DNA of 64,000 nt from Saprospiraceae bacterium (GCA_028280415.1 JANQLV010000076.1:1-64000); one strand, 5' to 3'. Positions 38,769 through 47,843 are shown, counted from the first letter of the stretch. Numbers and translations are program-made. Notes: generated from the letters alone by a model not told the origin.

Positions 38769-40483
38769 AGTTCAAGTTTAGGTTTTAATGGTTCAGTCCT
38801 ATGTTCTGAAAATGGGATGTTGAGGTTTTCGGACTTTGTAGTAGGTGGTATCTGCTTGTAATATTGTTCTAATTGTTGTTGGATTATTTTTTGTATCATT
38901 GAATCTGAAAGTTGATACTTCTTTGACGTAACTAGGAGGTCAGAGGAATGAAACATAAATGAATGGTTCTGTCTCATTTTCATGTAAAATGAATAGTTGG
39001 GTAGGTTCTGTAATGTATCCGCTTCTATTCCAATTTCTTGTGATAGTGCTTTTGCGCTCGTGCTACCAACTCGACCAACTATTTTGATGTCTGTGTTATC
39101 AAATAAATTTTGTTTCAACTTTGCATCTGTAAAATCCCCAACGCTTTGGTTGGCAATAATCAGATAGAGGCCGAACTTCCTTGTTTCTTTTAGGATAGAA
39201 ACAATCGAATCGTTGAGATATAAATGAGCTTCATCAACAAAGAGAAATATCGGTTTAGGTTCTTCTTTCCCATGTAAAGCCCTATTTTTAACGGCACTTA
39301 AAATGCTAGAGATAATGAACTTTCCAAACGTTCTACTTGCTTCTTCTTGAATTTCATTCTCTGCGAGATTAAACAGTATCACCCTTCCTCTTTGTAGAAT
39401 ATCCTCTATATGGAAAGTACTTTTACCCGTTATGAGATTGTAAAAAGAAGGGGAGTTCAGCAAAGTAAGTAACCTTGTATAAATACTGGTCTTTGTGGCA
39501 GAGTAGCGTGGATTATGAAAACCATTTCTAAAAAAATACTGATGTGTTGGAATAGGACTTAACCGCCCCAATTCGACCAAATCTTGATTCTCCTTATCAT
39601 CCATAAACCGCATGAGGTCAATAAGAGAGGAGTTGCCGTGTCTTAAAAGTGTACTAATACAAGGAGACAAAATCGCCCTCATTGAATCCGTCAAAACGGA
39701 ATCCCTTAGTAACTCTTCAAAAACTTTGATGATAAATTGTGTCGTGCTATCAATATTCTGCTCTGAACGATCAGGAATAGTTAGAGGATTGAGAGTAGGG
39801 GTAAATCCAGATTTCAGGTTAGGGCATAGATAGGTCAGCCTTTCACTATCCCCAAAGTTCAGGTCTTTCAACTCTGCTGATAATTTCCCATGTGGATCAA
39901 GGAGAACAACCGAGCAATCAGAGCTTAAAGCTGTTAAATAGATCATTACTTTCATCAATTCTGATTTTCCCGTTCCTGTTCCTCCAATTATCGCTATATG
40001 TCCCTTCTGTTTTACTCCAATAGGTATTGGTGCTACTAGATCATCTGAAAGAGTAGATAATACCTTTAAATTTAACTGTTTAAGCAATGTAGTATAGGAT
40101 ACTATATCCTCGCTATACACTGTAAGGTATTCCTTTCTTTGGCTGTCAGTATGAATTTGCAGATACTCAAATACAGGATAGTTTGCATAGTCTCTTTCTT
40201 CAATACTTGCATCAAACAGGCTCACATATTCTTGATAGCTAAAAGCCCTCTCATAGAAATAGGCTCTATACTGTGCGCTAAAATTATCTTTTTGTAAACG
40301 AGTGATGACATTGAGAACATAATCCATTTTTCGTACCCACGCATCCATTAGCTCTACTATCCCTTCTTGCAAAGAATCTGCCTGAATAGTTCCAATACTA
40401 ATGTCCTCATTCGTCTTAATACCAAGAGAGGAGTAAAGAATATCCTGTATTTCTTTTCGTGAAAGACCCATTTCTAGTTTCAT
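38765..40483 (-). CDS. TraG/DUF87-like conjugation or mobilisation ATPase, standard-code version
   Basis: In 572 residues, residues 1-160 form an N-terminal domain without motif. The ATPase core has Walker A GGTGTGKSE near 180, LLDPHGKLS, Walker B IFLFVDEAHLY and a C-terminal sensor region (LIIANQSVGDF). This is the HerA/TraG-like layout of coupling-type ATPases that pump DNA or protein. It is the homologue of the TGA-containing gene at 28045-29580. It ends TGA within ATGA, coupled to the next gene. No relaxase or VirB4-like channel genes were recognised nearby. Confidence 0.85.
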   Translation of the reverse strand: MKLEMGLSRKEIQDILYSSLGIKTNEDISIGTIQADSLQEGIVELMDAWVRKMDYVLNVITRLQKDNFSAQYRAYFYERAFSYQEYVSLFDASIEERDYANYPVFEYLQIHTDSQRKEYLTVYSEDIVSYTTLLKQLNLKVLSTLSDDLVAPIPIGVKQKGHIAIIGGTGTGKSELMKVMIYLTALSSDCSVVLLDPHGKLSAELKDLNFGDSERLTYLCPNLKSGFTPTLNPLTIPDRSEQNIDSTTQFIIKVFEELLRDSVLTDSMRAILSPCISTLLRHGNSSLIDLMRFMDDKENQDLVELGRLSPIPTHQYFFRNGFHNPRYSATKTSIYTRLLTLLNSPSFYNLITGKSTFHIEDILQRGRVILFNLAENEIQEEASRTFGKFIISSILSAVKNRALHGKEEPKPIFLFVDEAHLYLNDSIVSILKETRKFGLYLIIANQSVGDFTDAKLKQNLFDNTDIKIVGRVGSTSAKALSQEIGIEADTLQNLPNYSFYMKMRQNHSFMFHSSDLLVTSKKYQLSDSMIQKIIQQQLEQYYKQIPPTTKSENLNIPFSEHRTEPLKPKLEL

Positions 40484-40529
40484 AAATTATCATTTAAAAG
40501 AGATGCCCTCATTGAACATCCCTTTTACA

Positions 40530-41255
40530 TTATAGATTGGCTCTGAATGATACATTGCACCCTTGTTCAGAAAGAAACGATAACCAAAATTCTTTTGCAC
40601 TTTGGAACAAATCATCATGTGTGGCATCAGGTTCGTGTATAATAATTACTTCGATGTTGGATAAATCAGTAAGGGTACATTGTGATCTAAATACTTCGGC
40701 GATTTCATCACTATGCTCTGCGAATAGGTGAGGCTTACTCTTGAATTTGTAAAAGCTATATTGGTTCGAATTTTCTAAGCCATCAGACAGGATAAGGCAG
40801 TATTTTTTATCTGCTTTGACTGTTGCCAGTCGATTCAATTTCTGGCAAATTGGCTGATACAATTTAGAAACAGGACGTTCCCTTGAAAAGGAATACGCCG
40901 TATGTAAAGACTCTGATAAAGCGTGGTGAAAGATGGTCTGCTTATCAAGGCGATCTTGGGTGATTTCAGAGAACATACTTCCACCTTTTTCGAGAGAAAT
41001 GTGGTTAACCTTATTCGTTACCTTTTCGTTTAAAGGAGAAATACTGACCGAGATACTGCCTTTAAAAAAGGTCATAGTATCCATGTCAGATTTTTCTAGG
41101 ATAAACGATGTAATGGCCTCTACGTCAAATTCTTGGTATTCAGTCTCATCTACTAATACGACCCAAGCAGAACTACTCGAAGGCGATATGTTACAACTCG
41201 TTAGCCCAATGCAGATAAAGACCCCAAAGGCGAGAAAACTCATAATGCTTTTCAT
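40530..41255 (-). CDS. Lipoprotein with VWA-like domain
   Basis: The 241-residue sequence starts with a lipoprotein signal peptide (FICIGLTSC lipobox). The rest has the outline of a von Willebrand A domain: AWVVLVDETEYQ at the first strand and KYCLILSDGLENSN in the middle, with a GGSMFSE loop. The canonical DxSxS metal site is degenerate (DETEY). The ATG overlaps the TGA of the preceding gene. It may act in envelope adhesion or mating-pair contact for the operon; this is inference. Confidence 0.65.
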   Translation of the reverse strand: MKSIMSFLAFGVFICIGLTSCNISPSSSSAWVVLVDETEYQEFDVEAITSFILEKSDMDTMTFFKGSISVSISPLNEKVTNKVNHISLEKGGSMFSEITQDRLDKQTIFHHALSESLHTAYSFSRERPVSKLYQPICQKLNRLATVKADKKYCLILSDGLENSNQYSFYKFKSKPHLFAEHSDEIAEVFRSQCTLTDLSNIEVIIIHEPDATHDDLFQSAKEFWLSFLSEQGCNVSFRANL

Positions 41256-42598
41256 AATTCATTTTTTGTTTTAGGGTGACTTTTTCCATTCATAGAAGTC
41301 CGGTCAGTCAAAGGTGGAGTAATGAGTGATTTGGTAGAGATACTATCAATTGATGGCAAGTTGAGTGGCTCGATGTAATTGCTTTCCTCCCACATCTCAA
41401 CCAAAAGAATCCCCTTATCTTTTCTTTCATCTTGATTGAGCGATCTGTACTTACGTACATGCTCATCATACAAAGCTCTAATCTGGCTCAAACAACTAAT
41501 ATTGTATTGTTCAACTTCATGTTTCTGTACAGTAAGAGCCTCTACTTCTTCGGTTACTTTCGTCCGATATTCTTGGGTTTTACGCTCTAAGTCGTCATAA
41601 TGCTTTTTGAGTACAGCCATTTTTTCATTCTCAAATTCTCTTTCTATTTTGATATTATCAGCCTTTAGCTTATTGGCTTTTTTTGCATTTTCTTTAGCAG
41701 ATTTTTCATCACCAAAGTATTGCTTCGTTAGTTTGGGATAATCATATTCCCAGAAAAAGGCCATGACGGAAAACACAACAAATAGTCCTAGATTGGCAAG
41801 CGTCATTAAACCTAAACCACCCGATTCTTCTCTTAGAAAAAAGAAAAAGGCCAAGATGATTAACCCTCCTAAGAGCGAACCAATAATTCCTGTACGATGC
41901 CTTCCCTTCACCGAGCTACCCAGATGATGCCCAGAAACGGCAATGCCAGCTCCCAATGCCAAAGCGGAGATACAGCTAAAAAAGAATGGCATTTCAGCTA
42001 CTTTTTCGAGATTATTTACGATCAGGAAAGCGTCTCCAAAAATGATGATTACGACACTTAAATAGTAGATAATATTAGTCGCTAGGCTTCTCTTGCGAGG
42101 TCGTCTTTTTAGTTTGTCTTCGGATTTATTTCGTTCAGTCAAATCTTTCTCATACTCTTTTTCGTAAAATGTGATGGATTCATTATTGAGCTTTATTTTA
42201 CCTTGCTTTTCATTGTCGAGGGCTTGTATTTGAATTCCTAATTGATCACCACGCTGCTTAGAGAGTTCCATAACAGCCTTATAAGGATTTTCGTCAAACA
42301 GTAGTTTAATTCTTTTTTTTGACTCTAATTTTGCTACGATCTTTGCAAACAAAGTGGCTAGGATGGTGACGATCTGTTGACCATAATTTTCACACAATGC
42401 TTTGATCTCTAATTCCGCCTCGACAACTGTTTTTTGGTCGTGACGAGGAATATTTAATGCACCATCTTTCCGCCCTCGTCTTTCTTCGACTTCCATGTAC
42501 TTTTTCAACTCTCTAATGAGAGATTCAACTTTGGGGTCTTGCAAAACCTGATATGGTGTAACAGTTTTTTTCTTCCCCTTTCGATTTTCGGATTTCAT
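41252..42598 (-). CDS. Membrane protein with long coiled coils, first gene of the mobilisation operon
   Basis: This 448-residue protein has four membrane helices between about residues 175 and 285 (IIYYLSVVIIIFGDAFLIV, FFFSCISALALGAGIAV, then two more), flanked by long charged coiled-coil regions on both sides. No enzymatic motif. It stands first in a six-gene minus-strand unit, so it could anchor the complex in the inner membrane. It stops at TGA overlapping the lipoprotein ATG. No known family. Confidence 0.7.
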   Translation of the reverse strand: MKSENRKGKKKTVTPYQVLQDPKVESLIRELKKYMEVEERRGRKDGALNIPRHDQKTVVEAELEIKALCENYGQQIVTILATLFAKIVAKLESKKRIKLLFDENPYKAVMELSKQRGDQLGIQIQALDNEKQGKIKLNNESITFYEKEYEKDLTERNKSEDKLKRRPRKRSLATNIIYYLSVVIIIFGDAFLIVNNLEKVAEMPFFFSCISALALGAGIAVSGHHLGSSVKGRHRTGIIGSLLGGLIILAFFFFLREESGGLGLMTLANLGLFVVFSVMAFFWEYDYPKLTKQYFGDEKSAKENAKKANKLKADNIKIEREFENEKMAVLKKHYDDLERKTQEYRTKVTEEVEALTVQKHEVEQYNISCLSQIRALYDEHVRKYRSLNQDERKDKGILLVEMWEESNYIEPLNLPSIDSISTKSLITPPLTDRTSMNGKSHPKTKNEL

Positions 42599-42727
42599 AA
42601 ATAATGGGTTTAGTGATTATTAAAAGACAAAGCATTACCAACCTTGCCAGACATACAACAAGGGATGCTCATGGGAAGAATTAAGGCTTTTGTGTAAAAT
42701 TGATTTTCTTTTTTAGTTTTTCATAAA

Positions 42728-42877
42728 ATGAAAATCATGACTGGGAAATTAATTGAACTAGCACTTACTGCTAAGCCTGATACGATGTATGTTCAAGGGA
42801 GGAATGATATAACAAAAATATATATAAGGCTGCCCCCATGTAGTGAATATGATACTACTGGTCGAAAAGAGAAATAA
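42728..42877 (+). CDS. Small ORF, possible 49-residue protein
   Basis: ATG 42728 to TAA 42875-42877 encodes a 49-residue peptide (MKIMTGKLIELALTAKPDTM at its start). No family recognised, no TGA. The rest of 42599-42957 shows no gene. This may be a chance ORF. Confidence 0.3.
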   Translation: MKIMTGKLIELALTAKPDTMYVQGRNDITKIYIRLPPCSEYDTTGRKEK

Positions 42878-42957
42878 ATGGTTGAAAAATAATTACATTA
42901 AGAAAAATGATCAGAGTATGGCACCCCGTTCTATCATCAGGAGATAAATGTAATTAA

Positions 42958-43197
42958 TTATTCAATCCCAGATTCATCTAATGCAGGAGCGGCACCACAA
43001 GGACAACTGAGATGGCATTCTCATGTACAATCACTATTGGGGTCACAACATCAGATTTCGCAACAGCGTACATCCTGTCTTGCAAAAGAAACATCATTAT
43101 AACTGAAAAGAATCCAGAGTGCTGCAACAATAGCTAGTACTCCGATTCAAATTCCAACGAAATGCAGGTTGATTAATTTGAGGTTGGTTATTGACAT
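42958..43197 (-). CDS. Small Cys-rich membrane protein written with TGA as a sense codon
   Basis: Read with TGA as Gly, ATG 43197 to TAA 42958-42960 gives 79 residues with three TGA (43147, 43051, 43021) and no other stop. An N-terminal membrane helix (FVGIxIGVLAIVAALWILF) is followed by a Cys-rich tail (RCCEIxCC, then CTxECHLSCPC), eight cysteines in about 30 residues. Under the standard code no fragment is longer than about 30 residues. It lies 9.6 kb from the other recoded genes, across standard-code DNA. No family recognised; the cysteines suggest a metal-binding or disulfide-rich peptide. Confidence 0.65.
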
Positions 43198-43382
43198 AAG
43201 AGAAAAGTAAAAAATAAATGACAAGATTATAAGGATATGAATTATACTTTCAATAAAAGCAGTGTTAACCTATTTCTCCGTTTGTTTCTCTAAACAACCA
43301 CCTATTATCTTTTTCGTACAAATCCGTTTCTTTCCTTTAGTTTTGTATCAAAGATTTATTCAAGCATGATCTATAATAGTAA

Positions 43383-46331
43383 ATGATAAGAAAAACTATC
43401 TTTTTGTTAGCATTTTGGAGTTTTCTTCCTTCAGGAATATTTTGCCAAGAAGGGGCTTTTCGCCAATATACCACAAGAGAAGGTTTGGTGCAGATGCAGG
43501 TACAAAAGGTGTTTCAGGATAGTAGAGGTTTTTTGTGGATAGGGACAAAAGCAGGAATCAGTAGATTTGATGGTGAAAAGTTTGAGAATATAATAGAAGG
43601 GTTACCACATCCATATATTGTTGATCTTAATGAAGATTCAAAAGGAAATATATGGTTCCCTACTGCAAAAGGGATGGTAAAATATGATGGTGATTCTTTA
43701 TTTCATTACCCAGCCACATTCAAACCTTATCCAGTTATAGCCATAGATAACAACGACCATATTTGGATTAAACAGAGTAAACAATCAATAGTAAAATTTG
43801 ATGGACAGAGTTATCATGCTTTGGACAAACTCCACCCTGATTCGGTTGATAGTAGAGCAGTAAGAGACTTATTATATGATAAGAATACAGAGACAATGTT
43901 AATTACCTATAACGGTAAAAGTTGCTTTGCGGTTGAAGGAGATACCTTAAAAAAGCTAATTGATAAAAATTTTCAATATTCAGAATTTATTAATACTCGT
44001 AGAGAGAAAATCTATTTACAAGGAAAAACATTCGATGGGACAGAGGAAATATATGAATGGATGAATGGGCAATTCGTAAGAGTAGTGGAAAAGCAAGATG
44101 CTGAACTAATTTTTTCAGACGTAAATGAAGATTTCTTTTTTTTAAATAAAAATGCTTTATATAAAGTTGATGCCTTAACAAATACGTCATCCATTATTAC
44201 AACTTTTGACTTTGCCTTAGCAAGACTTCAATATATAGACGCAGAAGGAAATTTTTGGCTTTCTTCCGAAGAAGGGCTAATTCAATTTTTTGGTGAGGGC
44301 TTTAAAATTTATACTTCCTTAGCTTTTCGTTATTTGTGGTCTATGATTAAAGACGACAAGGGTAATTATTGGCTAAGCAGTTTTCAGAAAGGGCTATTCC
44401 ATTATGACGGAAAAGAAGCAAAAGAAGTAAAAGGTTATCTGCCTTTAGTGAAAAATAGCAAGAGTTTTTACTTTGGCGCAAGAAAAGATAATAAAGGTAA
44501 TCTATGGTTTCCGCATGGTGACGGGATCATCAAATATAATGGTCAAAATTATTCTCATATAAAAAGCTATGGAGCGAATGGAAAACAAAATTCAAACCTC
44601 TTTTTATTTCACGATAAAGAACAAAGTCAATTTATTGCAGGAGTTTATAAAGGGGTGAATTTTATTTCCGAAGAAGGTGAAATACATCATGTGGGAGAAA
44701 AAGAAGGGATGCACAAAACATCCTATATTGTAGGAATTGGGAAAGATAAAAATAGACACTATTGGTTTGGAAGTTTCGCGGGGTTGAGTCGTTATGATTC
44801 AGAGGTGGATACTTTTTTTAATTATACAAAAGAAATAGGCAATTTGCCTTCAAGTGGAGTCATTTCTACCTTCCGAGATTATAAAGGAAACATGTGGTTC
44901 GGCAGTCGGGATGGTATCTTATATTATGATTACACAACTGATAGCATTCGTCAAATTGGAGGGGAGGAATTACATGGAGATGTTAATTTCATCATTGACA
45001 TTGATACTACTCATTTACTCATTGGAGCACTTGACGGCTTGTATACGTTGGATTTACGTGCCTATTACCACAGTGGAATTATTAAGCTAAAATATTTTAA
45101 CCACAAAAATGGCTTTTTTGGAATAGAACCGGCACAAAATGGCGTTTATAAAGATTTGGATGGGAACATTTGGATAATGTCAGCAACCATTACTACAAAA
45201 CTTATTCCTGATAAGCTTAACTTAAATATCGTCCCTCTAAAAACTTATATTGCAACGATTAATGGTCAGAAAATAGATCTTTCAAAAGATACGATTAAGT
45301 ATCAAGTTCCTTACGGAGAGAATCTTGTGAAAATAAATTTTGAAGCAATCGGGTTTTCACGCCCCACAGAAACATCATATAGTTATCTACTTGAAGGAAT
45401 AGATAAATCATGGTCAGATTGGCAAAAGGAAAATTACATTTATTTCCCTGGGCTATCCTCTAATACATATACTTTCAAAGTAAAATCAAAAACGATTGGA
45501 GTAAACAAGGAAGATATTAAAGCTGCTACAATTATATTTACTATTGACTTGCCTCTATGGAAAGAACCCTACTTTAATCAATTGGTTGTGATATTCGCCA
45601 TTATCTTTATTGGAACAACACTTTTTTTCATTTGGCGAAATTGGAACGATAGAAAGAAAGCTCGCGAAAATGAGCAAAAGGTAAAATATCTCCAAGCTCA
45701 AACCCTTCAAACACAAATGAACCCCCATTTTATTTTTAATGTAATGGGAACACTTCAAGATTTAATTCTGAATAGCAACACAGAACAAGCTAATGAACAC
45801 TTAGTTGACTTCTCAACGATGATCAGACGGTTTTTAGATAGTTCTATTAGAAGTGATAATCCAAAATGGATTTCTTTTGAAAATGAAATTCCTTTGGAAC
45901 AAGAGTTAGAGTTATTGAAAATGTATATCGAATTCGAGCAACTACAATATAAAGATACGTTTGATTATGAGTTGACTATATCTGATGAACTTAATCCTAC
46001 CAATACTAGAATACCTCCTATGATAATTCAACCCTTTGTTGAGAATGCGATCAAGCATGGTTTACGTTATAAAGATGAAAGGGGGTTCCTAAGTGTTCGG
46101 TTCTCTGAACAAGAAGAAAGTATTATTTGTGTAGTGGAAGACAACGGAGTTGGTCGAAAAAAAGCAAAAGAGATTCAGAGAGAATCTATCAAAATGTATA
46201 AGTCGCATGGAACTACCATTGTAAAGAGAAGGGTTGATGTCCTCAATGACATGGGGTATGACATTAACATTGGAAGTGCAGACCGTGAACATGGAGGAAC
46301 AATTATCACTATTAAAATTTCATACAAATAA
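43383..46331 (+). CDS. LytS/YehU-type sensor histidine kinase with propeller domain
   Basis: In 982 residues there is a signal peptide, about 600 residues of two-component-propeller repeats (FLWIGTKAGISRFDG), a Y_Y_Y-like domain, one membrane helix near 740 (LVVIFAIIFIGTTLFFIW) and a His_kinase domain with H782 in MNPHFIFN. It ends with a short HATPase (PFVENAIKHGL, DNGVGRKK). Its stop overlaps the start of the LytTR response regulator by one base (TAATG). The pair senses an external or periplasmic signal. It is the last coding unit in the island and uses the standard code. Confidence 0.93.
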   Translation: MIRKTIFLLAFWSFLPSGIFCQEGAFRQYTTREGLVQMQVQKVFQDSRGFLWIGTKAGISRFDGEKFENIIEGLPHPYIVDLNEDSKGNIWFPTAKGMVKYDGDSLFHYPATFKPYPVIAIDNNDHIWIKQSKQSIVKFDGQSYHALDKLHPDSVDSRAVRDLLYDKNTETMLITYNGKSCFAVEGDTLKKLIDKNFQYSEFINTRREKIYLQGKTFDGTEEIYEWMNGQFVRVVEKQDAELIFSDVNEDFFFLNKNALYKVDALTNTSSIITTFDFALARLQYIDAEGNFWLSSEEGLIQFFGEGFKIYTSLAFRYLWSMIKDDKGNYWLSSFQKGLFHYDGKEAKEVKGYLPLVKNSKSFYFGARKDNKGNLWFPHGDGIIKYNGQNYSHIKSYGANGKQNSNLFLFHDKEQSQFIAGVYKGVNFISEEGEIHHVGEKEGMHKTSYIVGIGKDKNRHYWFGSFAGLSRYDSEVDTFFNYTKEIGNLPSSGVISTFRDYKGNMWFGSRDGILYYDYTTDSIRQIGGEELHGDVNFIIDIDTTHLLIGALDGLYTLDLRAYYHSGIIKLKYFNHKNGFFGIEPAQNGVYKDLDGNIWIMSATITTKLIPDKLNLNIVPLKTYIATINGQKIDLSKDTIKYQVPYGENLVKINFEAIGFSRPTETSYSYLLEGIDKSWSDWQKENYIYFPGLSSNTYTFKVKSKTIGVNKEDIKAATIIFTIDLPLWKEPYFNQLVVIFAIIFIGTTLFFIWRNWNDRKKARENEQKVKYLQAQTLQTQMNPHFIFNVMGTLQDLILNSNTEQANEHLVDFSTMIRRFLDSSIRSDNPKWISFENEIPLEQELELLKMYIEFEQLQYKDTFDYELTISDELNPTNTRIPPMIIQPFVENAIKHGLRYKDERGFLSVRFSEQEESIICVVEDNGVGRKKAKEIQRESIKMYKSHGTTIVKRRVDVLNDMGYDINIGSADREHGGTIITIKISYK

Positions 46332-47170
46332 TGAATATTATTAAATCTATTATCATTGAAGATACACCTGCTAATCTAAATACTTTGAAAACATTCTTAA
46401 CAGAAGAATGTCCCTATGTTAAGGTGCTAGGCGATGCTGACAATTTAGAAGATGGTGAAGCTTTGATTAAACAAACCCAGCCTCAGTTAGTATTTTTGGA
46501 CATAGAGATCAAGAGAGCTACAAGTTTTGAGTTACTTGAAAAATTACATAAAATAGAAGCTATCAATTTTGAGATTATATTTTTTACAGCCTATGGTACT
46601 TATGAAAATGCTACCCGTGCTATTGAGTTTTCTGCATTGGACTTTTTGACAAAACCACTTAATCGAGAGAAATTAAAAATTGCAGTAGAAAAGGCCACAA
46701 AGAAGCTAAACCAAATACAAACAAGTAGGCAAATCGAGCTACTTTTAGAAACTCTTAGGTTGCCTAATTTCAAAAGTAAAAAAATTGCATTTCATCTTAC
46801 TAAAGGAATTATTGAGTTTATAAACGTGGATAATATCTTGTATCTGGAAGCTGATAAAACTATAACACATATTTATTTGCAAGATGGAAGTAAGTTAAAT
46901 GCCTTACGTAATATAGGGCATTATAGTAAGTTGCTTACATTTGATTATAATTTCTTTCCTATCAGTAATAGCCTATTGGTCAATTTGGACTACATTAAGC
47001 AATATATCCATAGTGAATTAAGAGTCATTCTTGTAACTGGAAAAGAATTATATGCCTCCCGTAGAGGAGGTCAGGATTTTCGCAGGTTTTTGAATAATAA
47101 CAAAGGAAAATATAGAAATATTCAAGGAGATACTTGGAAAGGTAAAGTGAGGAAGTTTTTTGGAGGTTAG
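46331..47170 (+). CDS. LytTR-family response regulator
   Basis: This 279-residue protein has a receiver (residues 1-120) with D57 (LVFLDIE) and conserved acidic residues at IIEDT. A LytTR DNA-binding domain occupies the C-terminal 110 residues (ILYLEADKTITHIYL, then NIGHYSKLL, FFPISNSLLVNLDYI). It is the partner of the preceding LytS-type kinase; the two overlap by one base. No target sites were recognised. Confidence 0.93.
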   Translation: MNIIKSIIIEDTPANLNTLKTFLTEECPYVKVLGDADNLEDGEALIKQTQPQLVFLDIEIKRATSFELLEKLHKIEAINFEIIFFTAYGTYENATRAIEFSALDFLTKPLNREKLKIAVEKATKKLNQIQTSRQIELLLETLRLPNFKSKKIAFHLTKGIIEFINVDNILYLEADKTITHIYLQDGSKLNALRNIGHYSKLLTFDYNFFPISNSLLVNLDYIKQYIHSELRVILVTGKELYASRRGGQDFRRFLNNNKGKYRNIQGDTWKGKVRKFFGG

Positions 47171-47423
47171 GACAAAAGGTCTAAGGTGCTAGAAATATAA
47201 ACAGACAATGGATGTAGAATGAGCAACTTTGCACAAGTAAATTACAAATGAAAACTAATTCGTAAATGTCTAATCTAGCGTGAGGGGAAAATAGAGAGCA
47301 ACCAATTTCAAGAAAGATTCAATAAGTAATTTTCTCAAAGAGTCAACTTACCCAATTTTTAATCGTAAGTTTGCCATTGTTTGCTACATTTGTTTGCCAC
47401 TTTTGACAAATCAAAGGAATTTG

Positions 47424-47497
47424 TAGCGCGGGGGAGACTTGAACTCCCGACCTCTGGATTATGAATCCAACGCTCTAACCAGCTGAGCTACCGCGCC
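47424..47497 (-). tRNA. tRNA-Met (anticodon CAT), island-borne
   Basis: This is a complete 74-nt cloverleaf on the minus strand: acceptor GGCGCGG/CCGCGCT with G-U at the first pair, D arm GCTC/GAGC, anticodon stem TTGGA/TCCAG with loop TTCATAA, T arm GGGAG TTCAAGT CTCCC, discriminator A, no encoded CCA. Elongator Met is most likely; a tRNA-Ile with lysidine at C34 cannot be excluded. It differs from the split host gene in acceptor and anticodon stem. It lies inside the right end of the island, 63 bp from the 5' half of that gene. Confidence 0.92.
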
Positions 47498-47560
47498 TTA
47501 CGCATTTTAATATTTTCAAATATACATCTTTCTTTAAAGAAGTTTGTGGTTTGAGCATTA

Positions 47561-47572
47561 GGATTATGAATC
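47561..47572. repeat. Right attachment core (attR), 12-bp direct repeat
   Basis: GGATTATGAATC is identical to attL at 6599-6610. The next base to the right is C here and A at attL; to the left A here and C at attL. These limits define the crossover segment. Confidence 0.8.
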
Positions 47573-47602
47573 CGACGCTCTAACCAGCTGAGCTACCTCG
47601 CC
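47561..47602 (-). pseudogene. 5' half of the host tRNA-Met(CAT) gene, separated by island insertion
   Basis: Read on the minus strand this gives acceptor 5' strand GGCGAGG, D arm GCTC-AGCTGGTTA-GAGC, anticodon-stem 5' strand TCGGA and loop TTCATAA, then the 12-bp core and island DNA. The 3' half is at 6567-6610. Joined at the core they make a complete cloverleaf (C28-G42, matching acceptor). Transcription from the host tRNA promoter upstream (above 47602) would now run into the island-borne tRNA 63 bp downstream. Confidence 0.85.
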
Positions 47603-47843
47603 TTATTAGCACATGACAAAATATTTCTAGGTCCTTTGAGCCTTCCTACTTCGTCAAATGCCGCGCAAAACTACGGACTATTTTGAAAAATATCAAGACG
47701 ATCAGCACATTTTTTCGTTTTCCACTTTCTTTCATTTCTCCATCCGGATACGGGGCTCATGGACGGACAATTATCTGGCACATTCACCGGATTCTGGAAG
47801 CTGTTTTTTATTTTGTAAGATAATTCGAAAAATCGCTGACTTC

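Larger units (their letters stand above)
6599..47572. mobile_element. Integrated genomic island (about 41 kb) in a tRNA-Met gene
   Basis: The ends are 12-bp direct repeats inside two complementary halves of one tRNA gene, and an integrase lies just inside the left end. The cargo is SIR2/STAND and CHAT defence-like genes, a radical SAM cassette, plasmid-type Rep/TraG-like/RadC genes, a standard-code mobilisation-like operon, a secreted protease and a two-component pair. The island is a mosaic: one segment and one isolated gene use TGA as a sense codon, while the rest use the standard code. No complete type IV secretion apparatus was recognised, so it is more likely mobilisable or a composite than self-transmissible. 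Confidence 0.8.

Noticed and set aside
37010..40483. The right-hand mobilisation operon as also recoded
   Set aside because: These genes have no internal TGA in over 2200 codons and use TGA as a true stop in ATGA overlaps.
47424..47497. The intact tRNA-Met as the right attachment site
   Set aside because: It contains the same core, but joining it to the left half would give mismatched acceptor strands and a U-G pair at 28-42. The half at 47561-47602 fits fully.
47658..47843. Upstream extension of the AraC-type regulator
   Set aside because: The extra 62 residues lack family character and overlap the region just above the tRNA 5' half; ATG 47844 gives the normal protein.
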